A stretch of DNA of 64,000 nucleotides from UBA6049 sp965662345 (GCA_965662345.1 CBFIHE010000007.1:35793-99792), one strand, 5' to 3'. Counted from the first letter of the stretch, positions 45,863 through 55,777 are shown. The notes: a model not told the origin generated them from the sequence alone. Made by a program: numbers and translations.

Positions 45863-47212
45863 ATGAAAAAGCTTCTCGTGCTTATTCTTTTGTTGCTTCC
45901 TGCGTGGCTATTTGCTCAGAAGAACATGATTCTGTATAACATGAATAATGTTCCTCAAAGCGTTTATGCAAATCCAGCATTTATTCCCAACTCCAGAATA
46001 AATATTGCCATTCCTACCATTGGCGGTACCAACCTTACAGCAAACAGGAATGATTTTGAAACAGATGTATTCAATGAAAAAGGTGGCCGTCTTCTTTTTG
46101 ATGCAGAAAGTTTCGTGAACGGCTTAGCAGATGAGAACTTTGTAAGCACAACCTTAAACCTGGATTTACTGCACATTGGCTTTGCGGCAGGAAGGAATTA
46201 CTTTCACATCAATGCTACTGAAAGGTTCAATATGGAAGTAGTATTTCCAAAAGAAGCAGCTATTCTGCTTACAGAAGTATACAACAGCGATAACCTTACT
46301 GACGTATTTGGGCAGAATGTAAATATCCAAGATTTTCAAATCAACCAGTTTCATGTAAGAGAATTAGGAATAGGATGGGGTAGAATTATCAACCAAAACC
46401 TAACGGTTGGTGCCAAGTATAAATTCCTGTATGGTGTTTCTAGTGTTCAAACTCAAACATCGGCATTCATTTTAGACACAGATTTATCATCCCTCTCAGA
46501 TACCCTTTCTGGGTTTGCATCATTTGACCTAAACACAAGCGGTGTGAATGACTACTGGGAACAGAACTATGATAACTTACTTGTTGCAAATAGAAATTTT
46601 GGCCATGCCATAGATTTGGGCGCCTCATACGAACTAAACGAGAGATTTAAATTTTCTGCATCCATTTTAGATTTATTTGCAGGTGTAACCTGGAAAACCA
46701 ATGTGAGAAATTATAGGAGTGATGGAATTGCCATAGAAATCTCTCCTGTAAGAGTAGAGAATATCCGAAACAGAAACGACTCCAACCTCTATCAAACCCT
46801 CAATAACCTGGTAGATTCACTGGGCGAGCAACTTGAAATTGACCCCACTTTTGAGAGCTATGAAACAGACCTCCCTACAAGAGTAAACCTCTTTGCAGGA
46901 TACTATATCGCTCCAAAGTTAGAAGTAGGTTTACTGAGTCAAAACCTTTTTTACCGAAACTCTTCTCGCTATTACCTGAAAGCACAAATAAATGCTAGGT
47001 TAAAACGATTCTTGCAAGCACAGTTCTCTTACGCGCTGCTAGATGAAGACGAGGCCTCCACAAACATAGGTCTAGGCTTAGCCTTAAACCTAGGGTTTCT
47101 ACAGTTTTACGTCATGAGCGAGAACGTTCTTGCTCCAATTTATTACCACGACAACTTAAGCCCTACCGTGATGTTTGGGCTGAACTTAACATTTGGTAGA
47201 GATTATCAATAA
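45863..47212 (+). CDS. DUF5723 outer-membrane protein
   Basis: This 449-residue exported protein has a signal peptide (MKKLLVLILLLLPAWLFAQ), the DUF5723 N-terminal block LYNMNNVPQSVYANPAFIPNSRINIAIP, and beta-strand repeats ending in FGLNLTF, as in an outer-membrane barrel. The family is Bacteroidota-specific and uncharacterised. It lies 7 bases before the CHAT-TPR gene, so the two are very likely co-translated and may work together at the cell surface. Confidence 0.85.
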   Translation: MKKLLVLILLLLPAWLFAQKNMILYNMNNVPQSVYANPAFIPNSRINIAIPTIGGTNLTANRNDFETDVFNEKGGRLLFDAESFVNGLADENFVSTTLNLDLLHIGFAAGRNYFHINATERFNMEVVFPKEAAILLTEVYNSDNLTDVFGQNVNIQDFQINQFHVRELGIGWGRIINQNLTVGAKYKFLYGVSSVQTQTSAFILDTDLSSLSDTLSGFASFDLNTSGVNDYWEQNYDNLLVANRNFGHAIDLGASYELNERFKFSASILDLFAGVTWKTNVRNYRSDGIAIEISPVRVENIRNRNDSNLYQTLNNLVDSLGEQLEIDPTFESYETDLPTRVNLFAGYYIAPKLEVGLLSQNLFYRNSSRYYLKAQINARLKRFLQAQFSYALLDEDEASTNIGLGLALNLGFLQFYVMSENVLAPIYYHDNLSPTVMFGLNLTFGRDYQ

Positions 47213-47219
47213 TCCAACT

Positions 47220-50200
47220 ATGAAACTCATTAAAGCATATTCAATTTCACTCGTGTTCATCTTTGCCATGCTTTCTGCTGTTGGACAAGTATCGCATAGC
47301 GAATGGACAAAAGGCATAACAAAAGCGGAACGCCATTACAATCAAGGGAAATATTTCCAAGCCATTAGGAGCGTAAAGAAACTTCATAGATATCAAAAGA
47401 AGAAAGGATATCTACCCCACCTAATTCCTGTAACTGCTGCCCTCAAAGCTAAATACGAAAATGCCTACGGAGATGCTCAATCTGCTGCAGAGACTTTAGA
47501 GGGGGTTGAAGAAAACTGGCGGTTGTCTGAATCAAAAGCGGACAGCAGCGTTCGTATAATTGCTAATGCGTACCTAGCTGATGTATTTCTCTCAATGGAT
47601 TACACTAGTAAAGCCACATTTTATTTAGACAAGGTAGACTCGCTGTTAGCCGCATCTCCTCAGCCTAACAGACTGCTGAATCAGCAATTGCGATACAAGC
47701 GATTGGAAGTACTTATTACACGTCATGATTTAAATGAGGCCTTGGAATTGTATAAAGAGGTGCTCAAGGAACAACAGGCGATTTCTCAGCGTGAACAAAA
47801 GATTTACCATCCAGAAACTGGTGAAAATGAAACCAAGAAACTCAAAAAGCGCGAGTACAAAACAAGAAGGGCACTTATTGCATTGCTCAAAGCTCATGAG
47901 GCGGAAATGTATCTCATGAAAGGAGATTATCTTACCGCAGACAGCCTACTCAACAACCTTGAGTTTGTGATTAATGAATTGGTAAAACGCAAGCACGAGT
48001 CGCAAGTACGCTTAACCGTGAGTAAAGCACATGTATTAGAGTATTTAGAAGAATATAAAGAAGCGGCAAAGGGATATAAAAAAGGCAAGAAGAAATACGC
48101 TGGGAAACTAAAAACTTCAGTACCCAATGTATTTTATACTGCATTGGCAGAAAGAGAAATTAATGCCTACTTGAAAGCAGGTAAGGAAAGAGCTGCCAAA
48201 AAAGCCATTAATAGGTTTTCACGTGAACATCTGAAGCGCTACGGCAGAAATAACACTTACTTTTTAGAAACCAAACGACTGAAAAACAAAGATGAAATTG
48301 CTAATAATAACTTTGCTAAGGCATTAAGACGAGCGAACAGAAGTGTTGAAGACTTTAGTAAGTTCTACCCCAACATCCACGCTGGTAAAATTCCGATGCT
48401 GGAGCAATACAAGACACTTCAAATAAAAAATAATAACTACACCCTTGCAGAAGCCGTAAACAATCAAATCTTAACGATTCTGGATAGCTTGCATGGAGAT
48501 TCTGCCAATATCTATTTAGAGAATGCTCTGGATTTAGCAAAACTGCAAACGTATTTCTCATATAATTTCAAATCAGCCGATTCAATTTACAACCGAGCGT
48601 TTATGCCAATAGTATATGAGAATCTTCATCCGTACCATGAAAAATACATGGAGCACATGGAATCCTATGCCACTCTGCTTATAGAGTTAGATCGCTTTGA
48701 CTCGGCTCTAGTAATTGTAAACAAAACCACAAAAATCGTAAAAGCAAAATATGGAATTACAAGCACAGAATACGCAAAGCAATTGAAACTGCTAGCAGAA
48801 ATCTACATTTTAAAAGGTGATTTTAGAGAAGCTGAAGAAACCTTAAACATGGCGGTTGAAACCATTAAAGACGATAAGGCGAAACAAACTTATGTATACT
48901 ATTCAGCTCTTATTACTCTTGGAGACATTCAACAAATCAATGGTAAATACGGTGAATCACAAAATACGTTCAAAGAAGCCATGCGCCTTGGTAAAAGACT
49001 TGGTTTAAACACTGATTTACTTGCGGCAGCCTCATCTACTGAAATGGCAGAACTACTGGTTGAAACGGGTAGGTATAAAGAAGCGGAAGAACTTCTTTCA
49101 AAAAACATAGCACTTCTAACCGCAAAGCATGATGCTAACTATTTTCAGTTAGTTGAGCCAGTTGCTGCTCTAGGAAACTTGCAGCTTATTAACGGAAACT
49201 TCATTGAAGCAGAAAAAAGCGTTTCAAATGCACTAAGAATCGCTGAGCTCAATGTTTCAGATACGGGTAGTAAATACATCCGCAATGAAATCCTCTTAGG
49301 CGATATTTATTTCAACATGGGAGACTATGAGCGAGCAAATAATACATATCGCTCTGCGCTAGATAAGAATATTTCAACCTTTGGCGGAAATCATATTGTA
49401 ACAGGAGACATACTTATTAAGCAAGCTAGTGTGATGCTAGCAACCAAAGTGCCCACAGATACGATAGTAGTAGTTTTAGAGCACGCTGCTGAAATCATTA
49501 AAAGTGCTGTTGGAGAGTATCACCCTAAGTATGCCAGAGCTATAGAGCTCCAAGCAGAAGTGCTATTACAGAACAAGCAATATGAGCCTGCACTTATTCT
49601 TCTTGAGCAAGCCCAAGCCATTTATGTTCGTATATATGGAACCTACCATGTTAGAACAGTTGAAAATCGTGTAAGATTAGGTAACCTTTACTTTAAACAA
49701 AAGATTTATCCAACGGCAGAAGAGAATTATTTATTAGCGCTTAAGGCCTTTAAAAAAATATTTGGTGACCAGCATCCCGACTATACAGCAACGTTGAGCA
49801 AACTTGGTAGATGCTACTATGCCTCTGGTGACTACAAGAGCGCTATGAATACGTTTGATGTTACCACAACAATCTACTTAGAATATATCAGCAAGTACTT
49901 CCCTTCATTAACTGAGCAAGAGAAAGCGAAGTATTGGAATAAGATTAGAACAGATTTTGAAATCTTCAACTCACTTGCGGTTACCTATCACCATGAAAAG
50001 CCAAAGCTCTTAAGTGCCATGTATAATTACAAGTTGGCAACCAAAGCGCTTCTGCTGAATAGCTCCATGAAAGTAAGAAAGCAAATTATGGCTAGTCAAG
50101 ATGAAGGTTTAATGAACCTCTACAACCAATGGCGAGTTAAACGTGAGCAGCTTGGCGCCTCTCTTTCGCTTTCCTTTGATGAACAAGATATGTCTGGTAT

Positions 50201-51482
50201 CTACCCAGGTGTGTTGGAAAAAGAAATTGCTATTCTAGAAAAGCAATTAGGTGAACGGTCATCTGCCTTTGCCGAGAATACAAAAACCACACTCTACAAC
50301 TGGAAAGACGTAAAAAACACATTAAAAGACAACGAGGCGGCAATTGAAATCATTCGATTCCATTACTATGAAAATGCATTCACAGATTCTGTAGTATATG
50401 CAGCCCTAGTAGTTACCAACGAAACAAAAAAGAACCCAGAACTTGTAATTATTCCTGGCGGAAATGAACTTGAAGAAAAATACTTCAAGTATTACAGGAA
50501 TGTGATTAAATATAGAGCTAAAGACAAGTACTCCTATGCTAGATTCTGGCAACCGATAGAAAAAGCCTTGAATAACAGGTCTACCATTTACTTAAGTGCC
50601 GATGGAGTATATAATCAACTTAATCCAGAAACATTTAGAAAACACGATAATACCTTCCTAATAGACAAGTACACCTTCTACAGCGTATCCAACACCAAAG
50701 ACTTGGTTCTTAAGGCTGAATCAACTAACCAGCCCTATTTAACAAAGACTGTAGCCATATTCGGGAATCCAGAATTTGGGTCGATCCATGACTCAACCCT
50801 TGAGGCCTCAAACACCAACTCGAATCGCATTAGTTCTGTAGAACCTTTGCCAGGAGCTGAGGAAGAGGTGAAATCCCTTAGAAAAATTCTAAATGAGAAT
50901 AAATGGCAAACACAAACCTATCTGTCATCTCAGGCAACCGAAACTGAGGTTAAAACGGTAAATAACCCACGTGTAATTCACATTGCAACGCATGGCTTTT
51001 TTGTTGAAGAAGATGCAATTGCTGATGCGGCCACAGAAAGTGAGAATATGCCTGTAGATAACCCACTATTGAAGTCTGGACTACTATTTGTTGGTGCCAA
51101 TGAACTCTTGGCTGAGAACAACCTGTTTAGAGTAAATAAAAAAGAAGGTATTCTTACTGCTTATGAAGCTATGAACCTATCGTTAGATAATACAGAACTG
51201 GTTGTATTGAGTGCTTGTGAAACAGGATTAGGTGAAGTAAAGAGTGGTGAAGGAGTTTATGGGCTCCAACGCTCATTTTTGGTAGCTGGTGCACAAAATG
51301 TAATCATGACGCTTTTTAAAGTTGATGATGAAGTAACTCAAAAACTAATGACCCAATTTTATTCAGAATGGTTGGCAACTGGAGATAAACGTAGAGCATT
51401 TATCAAAGCAAAGCAGAAGATAAAAGAGGAGTATGAGAACCCAATCTTTTGGGGATCTTTCGTTATGATTGGATTGGACTAG
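47220..51482 (+). CDS. Large exported TPR-CHAT domain protein
   Basis: This 1420-residue protein begins with a signal peptide (KAYSISLVFIFAMLSAVGQ) and has about 900 residues of tetratricopeptide repeats. A C-terminal CHAT caspase-like domain (from about 1060) follows, with the His of IATHGFF at 1258 and the Cys of LSACETGLG at 1333, the expected catalytic dyad. The block SGEGVYGLQRSFLVAGAQNVIMTLFKV matches CHAT domains. ATG 47220 is chosen over 47193 because the signal peptide starts there. It would be an envelope-located protease or peptide-sensing scaffold. CHAT proteases have been linked to signalling and immunity; the target here is unknown. Confidence 0.9.
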   Translation: MKLIKAYSISLVFIFAMLSAVGQVSHSEWTKGITKAERHYNQGKYFQAIRSVKKLHRYQKKKGYLPHLIPVTAALKAKYENAYGDAQSAAETLEGVEENWRLSESKADSSVRIIANAYLADVFLSMDYTSKATFYLDKVDSLLAASPQPNRLLNQQLRYKRLEVLITRHDLNEALELYKEVLKEQQAISQREQKIYHPETGENETKKLKKREYKTRRALIALLKAHEAEMYLMKGDYLTADSLLNNLEFVINELVKRKHESQVRLTVSKAHVLEYLEEYKEAAKGYKKGKKKYAGKLKTSVPNVFYTALAEREINAYLKAGKERAAKKAINRFSREHLKRYGRNNTYFLETKRLKNKDEIANNNFAKALRRANRSVEDFSKFYPNIHAGKIPMLEQYKTLQIKNNNYTLAEAVNNQILTILDSLHGDSANIYLENALDLAKLQTYFSYNFKSADSIYNRAFMPIVYENLHPYHEKYMEHMESYATLLIELDRFDSALVIVNKTTKIVKAKYGITSTEYAKQLKLLAEIYILKGDFREAEETLNMAVETIKDDKAKQTYVYYSALITLGDIQQINGKYGESQNTFKEAMRLGKRLGLNTDLLAAASSTEMAELLVETGRYKEAEELLSKNIALLTAKHDANYFQLVEPVAALGNLQLINGNFIEAEKSVSNALRIAELNVSDTGSKYIRNEILLGDIYFNMGDYERANNTYRSALDKNISTFGGNHIVTGDILIKQASVMLATKVPTDTIVVVLEHAAEIIKSAVGEYHPKYARAIELQAEVLLQNKQYEPALILLEQAQAIYVRIYGTYHVRTVENRVRLGNLYFKQKIYPTAEENYLLALKAFKKIFGDQHPDYTATLSKLGRCYYASGDYKSAMNTFDVTTTIYLEYISKYFPSLTEQEKAKYWNKIRTDFEIFNSLAVTYHHEKPKLLSAMYNYKLATKALLLNSSMKVRKQIMASQDEGLMNLYNQWRVKREQLGASLSLSFDEQDMSGIYPGVLEKEIAILEKQLGERSSAFAENTKTTLYNWKDVKNTLKDNEAAIEIIRFHYYENAFTDSVVYAALVVTNETKKNPELVIIPGGNELEEKYFKYYRNVIKYRAKDKYSYARFWQPIEKALNNRSTIYLSADGVYNQLNPETFRKHDNTFLIDKYTFYSVSNTKDLVLKAESTNQPYLTKTVAIFGNPEFGSIHDSTLEASNTNSNRISSVEPLPGAEEEVKSLRKILNENKWQTQTYLSSQATETEVKTVNNPRVIHIATHGFFVEEDAIADAATESENMPVDNPLLKSGLLFVGANELLAENNLFRVNKKEGILTAYEAMNLSLDNTELVVLSACETGLGEVKSGEGVYGLQRSFLVAGAQNVIMTLFKVDDEVTQKLMTQFYSEWLATGDKRRAFIKAKQKIKEEYENPIFWGSFVMIGLD

Positions 51483-51502
51483 TACTCCAAAGGGGATGAA
51501 AC

Positions 51503-51532
51503 AAAAAAGGCGGGGAATTCCCCGCCTTTTTT
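51503..51532. terminator. Strong bidirectional terminator
   Basis: A 13-bp perfect stem, AAAAAAGGCGGGG (51503-51515) and CCCCGCCTTTTTT (51520-51532), surrounds AATT. It ends the plus-strand CHAT transcript and the minus-strand FecR-like gene, whose stop is at 51550. Confidence 0.95.
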
Positions 51533-51549
51533 TATTAAGTCAAATCTAA

Positions 51550-52461
51550 CTACCTCGTCTCAGGCTGCTCAAGGCCAACAACATAAAGGAAGCTATTGTA
51601 AGCATCTCTGTATTCTCTAACCTCAGGCTCCATTTCCAAAGCTGCTATGTAAAACGGAATGGCATTCAAGTACAATTTGTTAGAATCGTAGTACTTAGCT
51701 AGAACCATGTTTTGAATAGCTGAGTTGGCAGGCGTTTGTGCCATAATCTCCTCTATCTCTTTGGAGTAACGCTGCAATTTAGTTTCTGCTGGCACTTTTA
51801 ATGTAACGACAGATGAAGCATCATCACCAGATTTAATCTGAATCTTATAAACTTCCTCTGAGCTTAAACCAAGAGAAGCAAAGTCTATTGTCTCTCTTGT
51901 AGCACTAGTGTTCTTATTGAAAACCTCCTCATCAAAAAGGTTCGTGATACTTATGGTGTAAGTATCATGTTTTTCTTTAGGGTACCAATTCACCATGGCT
52001 TCTGCATTGGCAACCATAGTAGATTGAGGCAAAAACAAAATAATGCCATCATTCTTAATGGAACGTTCCACAGAACCTGTAAACTTCATGTTGGCATTTG
52101 CCTTTTCATTGGTCTTGCTCATGTCAGAAACCAAATACTCTAAATACTTAGCAGCCAAACCACCCTCAGAATTCGCTAACTTCTGGTTCAGTTCATTCAC
52201 GCTATAAACACCCCCTTTGGTGAGTTCTAGCGACTTACCTTCTGAACTAACTAATCCCAGATAACTATTATCACCAGTAATAATGATTTTATCGTTCTCA
52301 AAAAGTTTTACGCCAGTTTTTAATCCTGTATACTCATCAGGGTCAACTCCACGTTGAACCATACATGTGCCTTTACTTGCTAAAGTCTTAAAAAGAGTTT
52401 CTTGACCAATCCCAACTAAAGAGATTAAGAGAACAACGAGGGTAACGCTTAGATTTTTCAT
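51550..52461 (-). CDS. Secreted FecR-like domain protein with helical tail
   Basis: This 303-residue protein has a signal peptide (MKNLSVTLVVLLISLVGIGQ) and a FecR-like beta domain (about residues 25-90, VKLFENDKIIITGDNSYLGLVSSEGKSLELTKGGVYSV). A middle beta region and a C-terminal helical repeat follow (AIQNMVLAKYYDSNKLYLNAIPFYIAALEMEP), TPR-like. It lacks the N-terminal cytoplasmic helix of true FecR anti-sigma factors, so it is wholly periplasmic or surface-located. It is divergent from the CHASE2 gene across a 102-base shared upstream region. Confidence 0.75.
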   Translation of the reverse strand: MKNLSVTLVVLLISLVGIGQETLFKTLASKGTCMVQRGVDPDEYTGLKTGVKLFENDKIIITGDNSYLGLVSSEGKSLELTKGGVYSVNELNQKLANSEGGLAAKYLEYLVSDMSKTNEKANANMKFTGSVERSIKNDGIILFLPQSTMVANAEAMVNWYPKEKHDTYTISITNLFDEEVFNKNTSATRETIDFASLGLSSEEVYKIQIKSGDDASSVVTLKVPAETKLQRYSKEIEEIMAQTPANSAIQNMVLAKYYDSNKLYLNAIPFYIAALEMEPEVREYRDAYNSFLYVVGLEQPETR

Positions 52462-52563
52462 AGCAAAATTTAATTATAACCTACGAAGTTAATAATATCC
52501 AGGGCAAGTAGTACTTTCAACCTAGCGTAAATTCATTCCATTCTCACATTTACTTACTTTCGA

Positions 52564-53793
52564 ATGACAAAGCATAAAATAAACCCTATGCGTAAGTTTA
52601 AGAACCCGCACTTGTTCTATTGCACCCTCTACATCTTTGTATTCATTGCTTTTTTGAATGTAATTCCAGCTCAGTTTGAGATTCTAGACCCCATTAGCAA
52701 AGCGCTAAGCGACTTTGAGATGACAGATCTTGTATTCAGCGATATCCGTGAGGAACAACCCTCAGATACGAACATTGTGCTTGTTAACATTGGTCATTTG
52801 AATCGCGCAGAAATCGCTGAGCAAATCTCTAGACTTAATCAATATGAACCTGCTGTAATTGGAATTGATGCCTTTTTCAGAAGCAAAAAAGCATTTGACG
52901 AAGACATTCAGTTAATCATGGCCCTGAGCCAAACAAAAAACTTAGTAATGGTTAGCGAGCTGTATGCACCAAATAAGCAGAACAGCTTTGATAGCATAGC
53001 TACATCTCACAAACAATTTAACCAATTTGCACAGAATGGATTTGCCAATATGGTAACTGCAGCAGAAGGCTTTAAAACCACTCGCGAATTCAAACCGTTT
53101 GCCAAAATGGGAGATTCTCTTGAGCTCAGCTTTGCCGCTAAGGTGGTTGAAAAATATAGACCAGAGCAGCTCCCAAAACTGATTGAGCGTGGTCATGAAA
53201 CCGAAACTATCAATTGGCTTGGGCACAACAACAAGTTCTTTACTATAGATGCGCAAGATGTTTTGAATGATGATTTAGACCTCAGCTTCATCAAAGGAAA
53301 AATTGTTCTACTTGGTTTTTTGGGAAATCATGAATTGGGCGAACCATCTTTAGAAGATACCTTCTACACCCCTATGAACGAGCAAACAGGTAGCAAAACC
53401 TTTCCAGACATGTATGGTGTGGTTGTTCATGCCAATATTGTTTCAATGATTCTTCGAGAAAACTATATTAACACCATCCCTAAATGGGCTGATGCCATCA
53501 TCGCTTTTTTGATTGTTTACCTCAATGTAACGCTCTTCTTTTGGATTGGTGAAAAGCATAAAGTCTACTATGACCTGATTACAAAGTCGATTCAGATATT
53601 TGAAGTGAGTGTGATTTTTTTCATCAATCTCATCGTACTATCACGATTCAATTACAAGGTGGATTTAACTATTGCAATTATCGCCTTGGTGTTCTCAGGA
53701 GATCTCACTGAACTCTACGTGGGTTCACTGAAAGATTTAAGTGGCAGAGCCCTCAACAAGATAAAGAATCTACTAGATAAAAAACCGGCTTAA
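52564..53793 (+). CDS. CHASE2-domain sensor without output domain
   Basis: This 409-residue protein has an N-terminal helix (about residues 18-37), a periplasmic CHASE2 domain (about 40-300, with VIGIDAFFRSKKAFDEDI and KGKIVLLGFLGNHE) and three C-terminal helices (ADAIIAFLIVYLNVTLFFW, VSVIFFINLIVL, LTIAIIALVFSG). Only about 30 cytoplasmic residues follow, so the usual kinase, cyclase or phosphatase output is absent. A TACTTTCG box (52555-52562) sits one base before the ATG; if it is a promoter, the real start may be ATG 52588 (MRKFKNPHLF). It overlaps the convergent glucosaminidase gene by 4 bases. Confidence 0.87.
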   Translation: MTKHKINPMRKFKNPHLFYCTLYIFVFIAFLNVIPAQFEILDPISKALSDFEMTDLVFSDIREEQPSDTNIVLVNIGHLNRAEIAEQISRLNQYEPAVIGIDAFFRSKKAFDEDIQLIMALSQTKNLVMVSELYAPNKQNSFDSIATSHKQFNQFAQNGFANMVTAAEGFKTTREFKPFAKMGDSLELSFAAKVVEKYRPEQLPKLIERGHETETINWLGHNNKFFTIDAQDVLNDDLDLSFIKGKIVLLGFLGNHELGEPSLEDTFYTPMNEQTGSKTFPDMYGVVVHANIVSMILRENYINTIPKWADAIIAFLIVYLNVTLFFWIGEKHKVYYDLITKSIQIFEVSVIFFINLIVLSRFNYKVDLTIAIIALVFSGDLTELYVGSLKDLSGRALNKIKNLLDKKPA

Positions 53794-54755
53794 TCATTAG
53801 AAGGTTTGCGCTTTCGCAGCCATAGTTTTGTTCCAGAACTTACTGTTGTGGAACCTTTCGGTATCCTATTTTTTCTCAATAGTGAACGGAGCTTTATCCC
53901 ATGTTCTTGAGAAATACTCTCTAGGGTCTCCCCTTCTTTAACAATGTGATACTCGGCTTTTGCCCTGCTCCGTTTAGGCTGGAGATATACTACATCTCCT
54001 TTTTGAAAGGTGTGGGCTTTATTTACATCGTTGTAACGCTTAATTTGCCAAGGTCCCATTTCTAGGGTACGAGCCAATTCTTCTATGGTTTCACCACCGT
54101 TAGCTTCAATGAACTTAATATCATTCTCAGACTTACGAACTTCAAAAGAGCCATGCATATCAATAACACCTAACTCAAAACTACCTTGTGCACTTGGTTG
54201 ATAATCGGGCTTTTCTACAACCATATCATTTCCTTTAGGCAGACCATGCTTCACTACTTGCTCATCGTATCTCCAAAGTTCGTTTTCTTCAATAATTCTA
54301 ATCAGCAAGGCCGGATACTTTGGGTTGGTCGCATATCCCGCTCGTTTCAATTCTTTAGCCCAGCTTTTATAGTCGGTAATTTTAAGCTCAAAACACTTTG
54401 CATATCGAGGCTTTTGTAAAAACTTGGAATGGTCTGCGTATGATTCGTAGACATCATCATACACTCGAAAACACTCCTGCTTTTTATCGTCATCGTGATA
54501 TGTGCGCTTTCCGTTCCAGCTGCTATGACATTTTATTCCGAAATGATTATTTGATTTTCTGGCCAATTCAGAATTACCGTTTCCGCTTTCTAAACAGCCT
54601 TGAGCCAATGTAATGCTAGCAGGAATTTTATATTCTGCCATATTCTTCATGGCAAGCTTAGCATATTTTTCTATATACTGTTGTCTTGCACTATTTCCTT
54701 GCGCATTTACTGGCAGCATAACCCATAGAAAACCAAGAAAAATCAAATAACGCAT
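53790..54755 (-). CDS. Exported glucosaminidase with LysM domains
   Basis: This 321-residue protein has a signal peptide (MRYLIFLGFLWVMLPVNAQ) and a glucosaminidase-family domain (about residues 25-165, catalytic Glu in LAQGCLESGNGNSELA, and HFGIKCHSSWNGK). Two LysM-like peptidoglycan-binding segments follow (GGETIEELARTLEMGPWQIKRYNDV and HIVKEGETLESISQEHG). It cleaves peptidoglycan glycan strands during wall remodelling. An exact TACTTTTG box lies 22 bases upstream of its start. Confidence 0.92.
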   Translation of the reverse strand: MRYLIFLGFLWVMLPVNAQGNSARQQYIEKYAKLAMKNMAEYKIPASITLAQGCLESGNGNSELARKSNNHFGIKCHSSWNGKRTYHDDDKKQECFRVYDDVYESYADHSKFLQKPRYAKCFELKITDYKSWAKELKRAGYATNPKYPALLIRIIEENELWRYDEQVVKHGLPKGNDMVVEKPDYQPSAQGSFELGVIDMHGSFEVRKSENDIKFIEANGGETIEELARTLEMGPWQIKRYNDVNKAHTFQKGDVVYLQPKRSRAKAEYHIVKEGETLESISQEHGIKLRSLLRKNRIPKGSTTVSSGTKLWLRKRKPSND

Positions 54756-54777
54756 ACCCTTTGTGAATGATTCGTTT

Positions 54778-54785
54778 CAAAAGTA
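54778..54785 (-). promoter_or_regulatory. Candidate -7 box for the glucosaminidase gene
   Basis: The minus strand reads TACTTTTG, an exact TAnnTTTG match, 22 bases before the ATG. No -33 TTG at the usual distance was seen. Confidence 0.45.
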
Positions 54786-54841
54786 GTGCCAGCCACTCTG
54801 CATTCACCTATTCTCTGGCCCGCATTGTAAACATGACCGTG

Positions 54842-55777
54842 TTAATCAACGGGAAGGGCTATTCCTAACCTTTTTGCCATGCCTCTATTTCCCTGGATTC
54901 CACCAGAATGAATCATCAATAATCTTGAACCTTTTTCAAAAAAGCCTGAAGAAACCTTATCTACTAAGGCCATGGCTACTTTGCCCGTATAAATCGCATC
55001 CAATGGAATACCTGTTTGGTCTTTTGTAGCGTTGATAAAGTCTACCAATTCATCATCCACCTTGGCATAGCCTCCTCTATGATAATTATTCCATATCTCA
55101 TAAGAATACTCATAGTCTTTGGCGGCTTCATCGTTCATCAAAAACTCCACTAGCCTGTTCTGCACTTCTTGCTGCATAAAATCGCCCTTTAGCGCAGATA
55201 CACCGTACACCTTAAACTTATGTTTAGCGGAAAGTACTAGGCCCGCTAACATGGTACCAGTACCGCATGCCGCTACCACAGCATGATACTGTTGATTTAC
55301 ATCATTTAAAATCTCCATGCACCCATTTATCCCGTGGTAATTTGCGCCTCCCTCAGGAATCATAAAAAAGTTACCAAAGCGCTCAACCAGATGCTCCTTA
55401 AACTCTGGTGAATGCTTTGACCTATAATCTGCTCTAGAAATAAAGTACAGCTGCATACCTTGCTGAAAACATCTATTTAGAGTTGGGTTATCTTCTTGCT
55501 TTTCTCCGCGAATGACCCCAATAGTTTTAAAACCAAAGCGTTCGCCCGCAGCGGCAACTGCAGTGATATGATTGGAATAGGCTCCCCCAAAAGTCAACAG
55601 GGTTTCATGGCCCAAATCATGTGCTTTAAGTACGTTGTATTTGAGTTTTCTGTACTTGTTACCACTAATTTCAGAGTCGAGCAAATCTTCCCTAAGAATG
55701 TCTACACGCACACCTACCCGCCTAAACACCTCAAGATCAAATCTTTGAAGCATAGACTTTTTATCGAGCCATTCCAT
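54842..55777 (-). CDS. PLP-dependent D-cysteine desulfhydrase/ACC deaminase family
   Basis: This 311-residue fold-type II PLP enzyme has ISGNKYRKLKYN (the PLP lysine is probably the one preceding the tyrosine), TFGGAYSNHITAVAAAGERFG, the phosphate loop ACGTGTMLAGLVLSAK and LLMIHSGGIQGNRGM. The family deaminates D-cysteine or ACC; which substrate applies is not clear. Length is slightly short (norm about 320-340). It is divergent from the DUF5522-hutU pair. Confidence 0.9.
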   Translation of the reverse strand: MEWLDKKSMLQRFDLEVFRRVGVRVDILREDLLDSEISGNKYRKLKYNVLKAHDLGHETLLTFGGAYSNHITAVAAAGERFGFKTIGVIRGEKQEDNPTLNRCFQQGMQLYFISRADYRSKHSPEFKEHLVERFGNFFMIPEGGANYHGINGCMEILNDVNQQYHAVVAACGTGTMLAGLVLSAKHKFKVYGVSALKGDFMQQEVQNRLVEFLMNDEAAKDYEYSYEIWNNYHRGGYAKVDDELVDFINATKDQTGIPLDAIYTGKVAMALVDKVSSGFFEKGSRLLMIHSGGIQGNRGMAKRLGIALPVD

